From Arthrobacter sp. zg-Y844 (GTDB lineage Bacteria > Actinomycetota > Actinomycetes > Actinomycetales > Micrococcaceae), in assembly GCF_024385465.1 (NCBI RefSeq), contig NZ_JANFLS010000004.1, forward strand, positions 124,001 through 188,000: a stretch of 64,000 bases of DNA, in the 5' to 3' direction. Of this stretch, positions 9,219-17,651 are shown piece after piece (position 1 is the first letter of the stretch; the number at the start of each line of letters is the position of its first letter). The translations under genes were made by a program, and so were the position numbers. Under the pieces are notes generated by a model. It saw only the letters and a list, made by a program, of their open reading frames with translations. It had not been told where the DNA came from and did no database searches.

Positions 9219-9457
9219 TTCCTCCGGGGCCCTCCGAGGCCCTTCGGGTCCGGCGCGCCGGTCCAGCCCCGCGCCCGCCCTCCGCAGACCGGAGGGACCG
9301 GGTCCCTCAGGTGGCGGGGTGCTCTACGCCCGCCCTCCACGTCCCTCCGGGGCGGGTGAAGGAGGGCGCGTCGCCCGGAAGGTTCGCCGCAGGCAGCTGT
9401 ATCTGCGTGGCATGCTTGTAAAGGACCTAGGTAGCTTATTTCAAGGAGCGGCAGCTG

Positions 9458-10147
9458 TTGGACGTTCTCAGTGCCACAGTGGACGGCATAAACAACTTCA
9501 TCCTCTCCACAGCGGGTTCGCCGTGGGTCTACATCGGGCTCCTGGCCTGCTGCCTGATCGACGGCTTCTTCCCGCCGGTGCCCAGTGAGTCACTGGTGGT
9601 CGCGCTGGCATCGCTGGCGCTCAGCGGCGCCGGCGTGAATATCTGGCTGATCATTCCCGCAGCAGCACTGGGAGCGTTCCTTGGCGACAACCTTGCCTAT
9701 CTCCTGGGCCGCTGGATCGGGACCGAAAGGTTCCGCTGGATGCGCACGCCGAAGATGCGCCGTTCCTTCACATGGGCACGCCATGAACTCGACAAACGCT
9801 CCATGTCGCTGATCCTCGTGGCCCGGTTCATCCCGGTTGGCCGCGTGGTAGTAAACCTCACCGCAGGCGCGACAGGATTTCCCCGACGCCGGTTCATCTC
9901 CCTGACCGCGATCTCCGGGATTGTCTGGGCGGCCTACAGCGTGGCCATCGGCGCGATAGCCGGTGCCTGGTTCAACGAGCACCACCTGCTCGGCGTGGCG
10001 GTGGGTGTCACCGGTGCCCTTGTCCTGGGCCTGGTCATCGACCGCATCATCACCATGGTCCGGGGCTCCGCAGCGGGGACGGCACACGCGGCAGCGGACG
10101 ACATGCCGAACGCCGATGACGACGAGAGCACGCAGAAGGCCGCCTGA
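9458..10147 (+). CDS. DedA family membrane protein
   Basis: A 229-residue DedA/VTT-domain protein, a polytopic inner-membrane family implicated in phospholipid flipping and envelope homeostasis. The features seen are the GLLACCLIDGFFPPVPSE re-entrant region, a conserved GDNLAYLLGR block and the basic-aromatic motif ARFIPVGRVVVNLTAG. Three hydrophobic helices follow, then a hydrophilic tail of about 25 residues. The start is TTG 9458, with AAGGAG at 9443-9448 nine bases before it; no ATG is available before the first membrane segment. The gene follows a palindrome-rich gap and precedes the leaderless adenosine deaminase gene. The substrate is unknown. Confidence 0.88.
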   Translation: MDVLSATVDGINNFILSTAGSPWVYIGLLACCLIDGFFPPVPSESLVVALASLALSGAGVNIWLIIPAAALGAFLGDNLAYLLGRWIGTERFRWMRTPKMRRSFTWARHELDKRSMSLILVARFIPVGRVVVNLTAGATGFPRRRFISLTAISGIVWAAYSVAIGAIAGAWFNEHHLLGVAVGVTGALVLGLVIDRIITMVRGSAAGTAHAAADDMPNADDDESTQKAA

Positions 10148-10154
10148 AACACCG

Positions 10155-10160
10155 TAGAGT
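10155..10160 (+). promoter_or_regulatory. -10 box TAGAGT of add (leaderless)
   Basis: TAGAGT ends six bases before the GTG at 10167, and no Shine-Dalgarno sequence is present, so add is probably translated from a leaderless mRNA although it follows dedA closely. Confidence 0.55.
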
Positions 10161-10166
10161 TGCCGT

Positions 10167-11306
10167 GTGACTGAGCCTACAAACCTCCCCGAATCCTCTT
10201 CCCTCGACGTGCGCAGCCTGCCGAAGGTATCGCTGCACGATCACCTTGACGGAGGCCTCCGTCCGGCCACCATCATTGAGCTGGCCGCCGCCGTCGGCCA
10301 TACCCTGCCGAGCACCGACCCCGCCGCACTGGGGGAGTGGTTCCGCGATTCGGCGGACTCCGGATCCCTGGAGCGCTACCTCGAAACCTTCGACCACACC
10401 ATCGCCGTCATGCAGACGCACGAGGGCCTGGTACGGGTGGCCCGCGAATTCGTCGAAGACCTCGCAGCTGACGGAGTGGTCTACGCGGAAGTCCGCTGGG
10501 CGCCGGAACAGCATGTGCAGGCAGGGTTGAGCCTGGACGAAGCCGTCGAAGCGGTGCAGGCCGGCATCGAAGAAGGCGTTGCGAACGCGGAAGCCGCCGG
10601 CAGCTTCATCCAAGTGGGCCAGCTGATCAGCGCCATGCGGCACGCGGACCGTGCGATGGAAATTGCCGAGCTGGCCGTGCGGCACCGCGACTCCGGCGCC
10701 GTGGGCTTCGATATCGCCGGTGCCGAAGACGGCTTCCCGGCTTCGCGGTTTAAAGACGCCTTCACCTACCTGGCCGAAAACCAGTTCCCGGCCACGGTGC
10801 ACGCCGGAGAAGCAGCCGGCATCGAGAGCATCGTGGATGCCCTGGTATACGGCCGGGCACTGCGGCTGGGTCACGGTGTGCGGATTGCCGAGGACATCGA
10901 CGTCGAATTCGAGGACAACGGCACGCCGGACGAACCCGAAGTGGGCATCGTGAGCATGGGCCGGGTGGCCAACTGGGTCCGCGACCGCGGTATCGCCCTG
11001 GAGGTGTGCCCGTCCTCGAACCTGCAGACCGGTGCCGTTGCCTCCTTCGGCGAGGACATCGAAACCCACCCGATCGACCTGCTCTACCAGACGGGATTCG
11101 CCGTCACCGTCAACACGGACAACCGGCTGATGAGCTCGGTGACGCTCAGCGGCGAGTTCGAGCTCCTGATGGACACCTTCGACTACGACCTCGACGATGT
11201 CCTGGAACTGACGATGAACGCCGTCAACGCGGCGTTCCTGCCGCTGGACGAGCGTGCCGCGCTTTCGGCCTACGTCACCGAGGGATTCAACCGCGCCCGT
11301 GGCTGA
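10167..11306 (+). CDS. add: adenosine deaminase
   Basis: A 379-residue purine-nucleoside deaminase converting (deoxy)adenosine to (deoxy)inosine. Zinc ligands His24 and His26 lie in SLHDHLDGG. Other family blocks are HAGEAAG with the catalytic Glu, LRLGHGVRIA, EVCPSSNLQT and TVNTDNRLMS with the metal-binding Asp. Length fits bacterial Add. GTG 10167 has a TANNNT box at leaderless spacing. It adds the purine branch to the nucleoside salvage functions upstream. Its stop codon lies inside the start region of mazG, an eight-base overlap. Confidence 0.93.
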   Translation: MTEPTNLPESSSLDVRSLPKVSLHDHLDGGLRPATIIELAAAVGHTLPSTDPAALGEWFRDSADSGSLERYLETFDHTIAVMQTHEGLVRVAREFVEDLAADGVVYAEVRWAPEQHVQAGLSLDEAVEAVQAGIEEGVANAEAAGSFIQVGQLISAMRHADRAMEIAELAVRHRDSGAVGFDIAGAEDGFPASRFKDAFTYLAENQFPATVHAGEAAGIESIVDALVYGRALRLGHGVRIAEDIDVEFEDNGTPDEPEVGIVSMGRVANWVRDRGIALEVCPSSNLQTGAVASFGEDIETHPIDLLYQTGFAVTVNTDNRLMSSVTLSGEFELLMDTFDYDLDDVLELTMNAVNAAFLPLDERAALSAYVTEGFNRARG

Positions 11307-11985
11307 AATCCCCCTTCCCGATGACCTCGGCGAGCGGTTTACCCGCCTCGCCGAGGTCATCGGTGCCCTCCGGGAACGTTGCCCCTGGACCGGGGCCTTG
11401 ACCCACGAATCCCTGCTCGAGTACCTCGTGGAGGAAACGTACGAGCTCGTTGAAGCGGTGGAAGGCGGAACGTCCGGTCCCGGGCGCGCTGAGGAACTAC
11501 GCGGCGAACTCGGCGACGTGCTGCTGCAGGTGATGCTCCATGCCCGCCTGCAGCAGGAATCCGGCAGCTTTTCCGTCGCAGACGTGATCGATTCCCTCAC
11601 CGCCAAGATGATCCGCCGCAACCCGCATGTCTTCCGCCCCGACGGCAGCCTCCGGGAAGAGTGCGGGGACTCCGGTATTGCGGCAATTGAACAGGCATGG
11701 GACGAGGCGAAGAAAGCCGAGACGCCCTCCCGGACCTCGCCGTTCGAAGGAATTCCGGCCGGCCTGCCGGCGCTGCTCCTGGCCGCCAAGACCCTCTCCC
11801 GTGCCCGCCGTGCCGGACGCCGGGAGCCACCGGAGCCGGCCTCCACTGTGGAGTTTTCCGATGAAAACGAGCTCGGTGACGTGTTGTTTTCGCTCGTCGG
11901 CCGCGCCTCGGAGCAGGGGCTTGACGCCGAAACGGCCCTGCGGGCAGCGGTCCGCCGGTACACAGCCGAAGACGCAGGCACCTGA
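11299..11985 (+). CDS. mazG: MazG family nucleotide pyrophosphohydrolase
   Basis: A 228-residue MazG-type nucleoside triphosphate pyrophosphohydrolase, thought to clean up non-canonical NTPs. The N-terminal domain has CPWTGALTHESLLEYLVEE, with the EEXXE metal-binding Glu residues in EETYELVEA, and EELRGELGDVLLQVMLH. A second, shorter MazG-like half contains ENELGDVLFSLVGRA. The start is GTG 11299, overlapping the end of add by eight bases; an upstream ATG at 11254 lies inside add and would add a basic, non-conserved tail. Coupling with add suggests a nucleotide-pool role. Confidence 0.88.
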   Translation: MAEIPLPDDLGERFTRLAEVIGALRERCPWTGALTHESLLEYLVEETYELVEAVEGGTSGPGRAEELRGELGDVLLQVMLHARLQQESGSFSVADVIDSLTAKMIRRNPHVFRPDGSLREECGDSGIAAIEQAWDEAKKAETPSRTSPFEGIPAGLPALLLAAKTLSRARRAGRREPPEPASTVEFSDENELGDVLFSLVGRASEQGLDAETALRAAVRRYTAEDAGT

Positions 11986-12047
11986 TTCCGGCGGTGCCGG
12001 CCTGTGCCGAAGAGATCCCCAATGTCCGTGATTCAGCTCACCGGACC

Positions 12048-12075
12048 TTACTCGGAGCCGTGATTCTATTAGGCT
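12048..12075 (+). promoter_or_regulatory. candidate eno promoter
   Basis: TTACTC (12048-12053), a 16-base spacer and TAGGCT (12070-12075) form a sigma-70-like promoter. The transcript would carry a leader of about 75 bases before the enolase ribosome-binding site. Confidence 0.4.
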
Positions 12076-12077
12076 AA

Positions 12078-13442
<1,365 letters not shown>

Positions 13443-13508
13443 CCGTACCGCCGCAGCGGATGCCGGCCCGATTCCGGGACCGTAGGCGTTGCGGAACAGG
13501 CTCCAAAC

Positions 13509-13557
13509 ACCGCGGGTGGGTAACCTCATAGGAGGGAACCCGCCCGCGGTTGTTTTT
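13509..13557 (+). terminator. intrinsic terminator after eno
   Basis: ACCGCGGGTGGGT (13509-13521) pairs with ACCCGCCCGCGGT (13538-13550), a 13-bp stem with one G-U pair, and is followed by TGTTTTT (13551-13557). Confidence 0.75.
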
Positions 13558-13605
13558 AACCGCCTGCCCCGCCTTTTTGACAGCACCGATTTAGACAGGA
13601 AGCGC

Positions 13606-14466
13606 ATGCCAACCCGACGCCCCAAGGTGCCCCGGCCCGCGGCCCCAGCGAACCCGGACAGGGTAAAAGCCAGCGGAGGCAACGCGTCGAAACCGGTGAC
13701 GGCGAAGCCGGCCGCCTCGAAGACGGCGGCGCCCAGGGCTGCTGCCCCCAGGGCTGCAGCGAAGACGGCGGCGCCCAAGGCTGCAGCGCCCAGGTCTGCT
13801 GCGCCCAGGGCCGCGGCCCCGAAAGCTGCAGCGCCCAAGGCTGCAGCTAAGAAATCACCGGCCCCCAAAGCCGAGGCAAAGCAGCCGGCGGCCCGGAAAA
13901 CCGAAGCTTCGAAGGCCGGCGCCCAGCCGGGGAACCAGCGCTTCGGGAAGCTGTCGGCATCGGACGCCCGCGCAGCAGTGCGCTCCCAGCTTTCCGGCGC
14001 GATCCGCCGCAAGTCCGATCCGGCACCCGAATCCAAAGCCCCCGCAGCTGTGCCGGAGGTGGAAGCTCCCGATGAGCTGCGTCCCGTACCTGCAAAGGCA
14101 TTCTCCGGACGGTTGCTGGTCCTCGCCATGGTGATGGTGGCCATCACCGTCCTGCTGGCACCGTCGGTTCGGACGTACCTCCAGCAGCGCTCGGAGATCG
14201 CCGTGATGAAGACGGAGATTGCCGAGGCCCAAGCAACACAGGCCGAATTGGAAGTCCAGCTGGGCCGCTGGGAAGACCCTGCCTACATCAAGCAGCAAGC
14301 GCGGGACCGCATTTTCCTGGTGATGCCGGGGGAGAAACGGTACCTGGTCAAGGGTGAAAACGGTGTGGAGCAGGCAGAGGAGCTTGCTGCCGAAGAAGAG
14401 CCCGAAGACCTGCAGTGGGTCGATTCGCTGTGGGACTCGGTCAAGAAATCCGCCACGGCACAGTAA
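13606..14466 (+). CDS. FtsB/DivIC-like septum formation initiator with Ala/Lys/Pro-rich tail
   Basis: A 286-residue bitopic membrane protein of the FtsB/DivIC family, part of the divisome complex with FtsL and FtsQ/DivIB. A cytoplasmic N-terminal region of about 165 residues is very basic and rich in Ala/Pro/Lys, with AAPKA/AAPRA-type repeats at residues 41-81. One transmembrane helix spans about 169-187, followed by a coiled coil (about 190-220) and the conserved end RWEDPAYIKQQARDRI and MPGEKRYLV. ATG 13606 with AGGAAG upstream is preferred; an in-frame upstream region from 13489 overlaps the eno terminator. The long tail is unusual against short proteobacterial FtsB. Confidence 0.85.
   Translation: MPTRRPKVPRPAAPANPDRVKASGGNASKPVTAKPAASKTAAPRAAAPRAAAKTAAPKAAAPRSAAPRAAAPKAAAPKAAAKKSPAPKAEAKQPAARKTEASKAGAQPGNQRFGKLSASDARAAVRSQLSGAIRRKSDPAPESKAPAAVPEVEAPDELRPVPAKAFSGRLLVLAMVMVAITVLLAPSVRTYLQQRSEIAVMKTEIAEAQATQAELEVQLGRWEDPAYIKQQARDRIFLVMPGEKRYLVKGENGVEQAEELAAEEEPEDLQWVDSLWDSVKKSATAQ
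13726..13848 (+). repeat. 15-bp tandem repeat coding AAPKA/AAPRA units
   Basis: About eight imperfect copies of a 15-base unit (Ala-Ala-Pro-Lys/Arg-Ala) code residues 41-81 of the FtsB-like protein. Two of the units are shortened to AAKT/AAKK. The composition is like histone H1 or HU tails. Confidence 0.7.
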
Positions 14467-14530
14467 TCTGGAGGCTGATAGAAGAAGCAGCCCGGGGCCC
14501 TCGCCGGCCCCCACGGAAGGAACCTCCTGC

Positions 14531-15196
14531 ATGACCCAGGACCAGCTCGCCCCCACCCAGGAAGACCTGGAAACCCTGAGCCGGCAGCTTGGCCGCCCGG
14601 TGCGCGACGTCGTCGAAATCGGCGCACGCTGCGTCTGCGGCAACCCTCTGGTAGCCACCACGGCCCCCCGGCTGAGCAACGGCATACCTTTCCCCACCAC
14701 GTATTACCTGACGCACCCGGTCATCACAGCTGCCGTATCCCGGCTGGAAGCCGCCGGCCTGATGACCGATATGAGCCGCCGGCTGGAGGAAGACCCGGAG
14801 CTGGCGCAGCGGTACCGCAGCGCCCATGAACACTACCTCCGGGTCCGTGACGAGATCGGGGAGCGCACCGGAACCGGTCCGGTACCGGAAATCGACGGTG
14901 TCTCCGCCGGCGGGATGCCCAACCGCGTGAAGTGCCTGCACGTGCTGGTGGGCCATTCCCTGGCGGCCGGTCCCGGGGTTAATCCGCTGGGCGACGAAGC
15001 GCTGGCCGCTATTGAACAGTGGTGGACAACCGACCGCTGCTACTGCGAAGGTGCTTGGGACACTGCAGCTCCCGCTCCCGCGCGTGACCTCAGCCGCCAC
15101 ACGAAGACGCAGGGCCTCAGCCCGGAAGAGCTCGAGAGCAAGAAGGCCGCACGCCGGCAGGCAACGGATGCCGCAATGAACGAGGGGGAACTGTGA
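14531..15196 (+). CDS. DUF501 domain-containing protein
   Basis: A 221-residue protein of the DUF501 family, found next to enolase/ftsB/ppx genes in Actinobacteria. No function is established. Conserved features seen here are the N-terminal RPVRDVVEIGARCVCGNP with two cysteines, PRLSNGIPFPTTYYLTHP, and the GMPNRVKCLHVLVGHSLAAG block with Cys and His. The clustered Cys/His residues suggest a bound metal or cofactor, but this is an inference. ATG 14531 follows GGAAGGAACC. The stop overlaps the GTG of ppx by four bases. Confidence 0.85.
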   Translation: MTQDQLAPTQEDLETLSRQLGRPVRDVVEIGARCVCGNPLVATTAPRLSNGIPFPTTYYLTHPVITAAVSRLEAAGLMTDMSRRLEEDPELAQRYRSAHEHYLRVRDEIGERTGTGPVPEIDGVSAGGMPNRVKCLHVLVGHSLAAGPGVNPLGDEALAAIEQWWTTDRCYCEGAWDTAAPAPARDLSRHTKTQGLSPEELESKKAARRQATDAAMNEGEL

Positions 15197-16170
15197 CAGG
15201 CCAGGAAGATCACCGCGCGGAAAGCGTGCGGGTTGCAGCCATCGACTGCGGCACCAACTCCATCCGGCTCCTCATCGCGGACATCAGCCGGGACGAGCGC
15301 GGCGCAGCCCGGCTCACCGACGTCGTACGCCTGATGCGGGTGAACCGGCTGGGACAGGGAGTGGATGCCACCGGACGGCTGGCCCCGGAAGCGCTGGAAC
15401 GCACCTTTGCCGCGGCTGATGAGTATGCCGCCCTGATCCGCGAGCACGGCGCGTCCCGCGTCCGGTTCGTTGCCACCTCCGCCAGCCGTGACGCCGAAAA
15501 CCGGCAGGAATTCGTAGACGGAATCCGCGAACGCCTTGGCGTGGAACCCGAAGTGATCAGCGGAGACGAGGAGGCTGCGCTTTCCTTCGCCGGTGCGGCA
15601 AGCGTCTTCGCCGACGGCAACGGCGCCAAGACACTCGTGGTGGACCTGGGCGGCGGCAGTACCGAGTTCGTCCTCGGTGACGGCACCGGCGTCCTGGCGG
15701 CAAAAAGCACCAATATGGGCTGCGTGCGCTTTACCGAACGGTACCTGCTGTCGGATCCACCCACCGAAGCGGAAATCGCGTCCGCACGCACCGAGATCCT
15801 GGACATGATTGCGTCCGCGCTGGTCACCGTGCCGCTGGCCGAAGCCGATCGGCTGGTGGGGGTGGCCGGGACGATCACCACCGTCACCGCTGCAGCCCTG
15901 GGCCTGGCGGAGTACTCTCCCGAGGCCATTCACGGGGCCGAGCTGAGCCGGGAACGGATTGACGAGACGGCCGACTCCCTGCTGCGGCAGGACCGTGCCG
16001 GGCGGGCAGCATTGCCGTACATGCATCCGGGCCGCGTGGACGTTATCGGGGCCGGAGCGCTGATCTGGCGCACCATCGTGGACCGCATCGACGAACTGAC
16101 CGACGGCCGCGTGGCCACGGCGTTCGCCAGCGAACACGACATCCTTGACGGCATTGCGCTGAGCGCGTGA
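15193..16170 (+). CDS. Ppx/GppA family exopolyphosphatase
   Basis: A 325-residue phosphatase of the ASKHA fold acting on inorganic polyphosphate and/or pppGpp. Motifs are AIDCGTNSIRLL (phosphate-1 loop), the SASRDAENR region, SGDEEAALSFAGA with the catalytic Glu, and LVVDLGGGSTEF (second phosphate loop). It has only the N-terminal phosphatase part without the C-terminal HD domain of E. coli Ppx, as usual in actinobacterial short Ppx proteins. GTG 15193 overlaps the DUF501 stop, and its own stop overlaps the protease start, so the three are one coupled unit. The choice between polyphosphate and pppGpp is open. Confidence 0.88.
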   Translation: MTGQEDHRAESVRVAAIDCGTNSIRLLIADISRDERGAARLTDVVRLMRVNRLGQGVDATGRLAPEALERTFAAADEYAALIREHGASRVRFVATSASRDAENRQEFVDGIRERLGVEPEVISGDEEAALSFAGAASVFADGNGAKTLVVDLGGGSTEFVLGDGTGVLAAKSTNMGCVRFTERYLLSDPPTEAEIASARTEILDMIASALVTVPLAEADRLVGVAGTITTVTAAALGLAEYSPEAIHGAELSRERIDETADSLLRQDRAGRAALPYMHPGRVDVIGAGALIWRTIVDRIDELTDGRVATAFASEHDILDGIALSA

Positions 16171-17582
16171 GGGCAACGGGAACCGCCCCAGGCCGCCGCC
16201 GGGGAGGCGCAGCACGCCTGGGGGCCGCTGCCGCAGCGCTCTGCACAGCAGTGGCGCTGCCGCTTCTGGCACCTGCTCCGGCGCAGGCCGATGAATGGCG
16301 GGACAAACAGTACTGGCTAACCGACTACGGTGTGACCGAGGCCTGGAAGACCACCAAGGGCGCAGGCGTGAAGGTGGCCGTGATCGATACCGGCGTCGAT
16401 GCCACTCACCCCGACCTTGCCGGCGCCGTCGCCGGAGGGTTCGACGTATCAGGAGCAGGCGACCCGCAGGGCGCCAAGGGCCTGGGCAGCACACCCGAGC
16501 ACGGAACGCTGGTGGCGACCCTGCTGGCGGGCCGGGGGCACGAGAAACCCCAGGAGGACAAGGAAGCCGGCGAAGGGGAGAAGAAGGAGGGCGAGGACAA
16601 GGACAAGGACAAGCCCGCCGACCGCCCCGACGGCATTATCGGCGTTGCCCCGGAGGCAGAGATCCTCGCCGTTTCCACCTGGATCGGCGGAACAAATCCC
16701 GGCGGAGTCCCGATTGACACGCAGATCCCCGCCGCCGTCCGCTGGGCCGTGGACAACGGCGCCAAGGTCATCAACATGTCCCTTGGCAGTACCTCGACAG
16801 CTTGGCCCGAGAGCTGGGATGACGCCTTCCTCTACGCCGAACAGAACGACGTGGTGGTGGTCGCAGCCGCCGGCAACCGCGGTGGGGGCATGACCCAGGT
16901 GGGAGCACCCGCCACCATTCCGGGCGTACTTACCGTGGCCGGCCTGAACCGGCAGGGCGAGGCCAGCCTGGACTCGTCCTCCGAAGGCATCAGCATTGGT
17001 GTTGCCGCTCCTGCCGAAGACCTGATCGGGGGGATGCCCGGGAACACATCCCGGTATGCGACATGGGAAGGCACCTCCGGGGCGGCGCCGCTGGTTTCCG
17101 GCGTCGCTGCACTGATCCGTGCTGCCCACCCGGAAATGAGCGCGGCAGATGTGATCAACCGGATTGTCAGCACCGCGCGGGACGCCGGGGACCCCGGTAC
17201 GGACACTATCTACGGTTACGGAATCCTGGACGCCAACGCCGCAGTGAACGCCGACGTTCCCTCGGTCACCAGCAACCCGCTGGGAACCATTGCCGAGTGG
17301 ATCCGCGTGCACCGGCGGGTGGCGGAGGAGCCGCCCGGCGCAGCGGACATTCCCGCCCCCACGGTCCCGGACCTGCCGGAGCCGGCGGTGCCGGTGGCGC
17401 AGGAGCCGGTTGCCGCGGACGGCAACCTTCCCGCCGTCGTCGTCCTCGGATTCGGCGGGCTCCTGGTGGCCCTCCTGGTGGCCGGCACGGTGCATGTGAC
17501 CCATGTTCGACGCCGGGGCAAGACAGCCGGCGGGACCCGGAGCACCGAAGCGGACTCCCTGGACGAGGCCGGGATCCGATAG
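16167..17582 (+). CDS. membrane-anchored subtilisin-like (S8) serine protease
   Basis: A 471-residue exported protease. Signal peptide at residues 1-41 (ends APAQA). The S8 domain has Asp74 in VIDTGVD, His112 in EHGTLVA, oxyanion Asn237 in AAGNRGG and Ser304 in GTSGAAP. A charged Lys/Glu/Asp insert (about 124-152) follows the His region. The C terminus is Pro-rich and ends with a transmembrane helix (about 423-444) and a basic tail. This is the layout of mycosins (type VII secretion proteases), yet no ESX gene is in the window. GTG 16167 overlaps ppx by four bases. The substrate is unknown. Confidence 0.88.
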   Translation: MRATGTAPGRRRGGAARLGAAAAALCTAVALPLLAPAPAQADEWRDKQYWLTDYGVTEAWKTTKGAGVKVAVIDTGVDATHPDLAGAVAGGFDVSGAGDPQGAKGLGSTPEHGTLVATLLAGRGHEKPQEDKEAGEGEKKEGEDKDKDKPADRPDGIIGVAPEAEILAVSTWIGGTNPGGVPIDTQIPAAVRWAVDNGAKVINMSLGSTSTAWPESWDDAFLYAEQNDVVVVAAAGNRGGGMTQVGAPATIPGVLTVAGLNRQGEASLDSSSEGISIGVAAPAEDLIGGMPGNTSRYATWEGTSGAAPLVSGVAALIRAAHPEMSAADVINRIVSTARDAGDPGTDTIYGYGILDANAAVNADVPSVTSNPLGTIAEWIRVHRRVAEEPPGAADIPAPTVPDLPEPAVPVAQEPVAADGNLPAVVVLGFGGLLVALLVAGTVHVTHVRRRGKTAGGTRSTEADSLDEAGIR

Positions 17583-17613
17583 CGAAAGGCCCGGTTCCCG
17601 GTTTGTCAAATGG

Positions 17614-17633
17614 TTCGTGAAGACTTTCACAAA
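17614..17633 (+). promoter_or_regulatory. operator-like inverted repeat in the ndh promoter (Rex or CRP type)
   Basis: GTGAA (17617-17621), four bases, then TTCAC (17626-17630), with matching T/A flanks, form a palindrome immediately upstream of the -10 box. It resembles the Rex operator (TTGTGAA-N4-TTCACAA, one mismatch) and equally the CRP/GlxR site TGTGA-N6-TCACA (one mismatch). Confidence 0.55.
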
Positions 17634-17639
17634 CTCAGG

Positions 17640-17645
17640 TAGGAT
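17640..17645 (+). promoter_or_regulatory. -10 box TAGGAT of ndh (leaderless)
   Basis: TAGGAT ends six bases before the ATG at 17652; no Shine-Dalgarno sequence is present. Confidence 0.55.
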
Positions 17646-17651
17646 TAGGGC

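Larger units (their letters stand above)
9076..9457. other. palindrome-rich intergenic region without a gene
   Basis: The 382 bases between deoA and dedA contain no credible coding sequence; the open frames here are proline/glycine-rich low-complexity readings. The stretch is dense in inverted repeats: a large one at 9089-9174, an overlapping one at 9164-9218, a 12-bp palindrome CCGGCGCGCCGG at 9250-9261 and an exact one with 8-bp arms at 9292-9308. CGCCCGCC/GGGCGGG-type complements also lie at about 9328-9368. No clear promoter was found for dedA. Confidence 0.6.

Noticed and set aside
9111-9359. 82-residue open frame in the gap after deoA
   Set aside because: Pro/Gly/Arg-rich reading of palindromic DNA without a ribosome site or similarity to a family.
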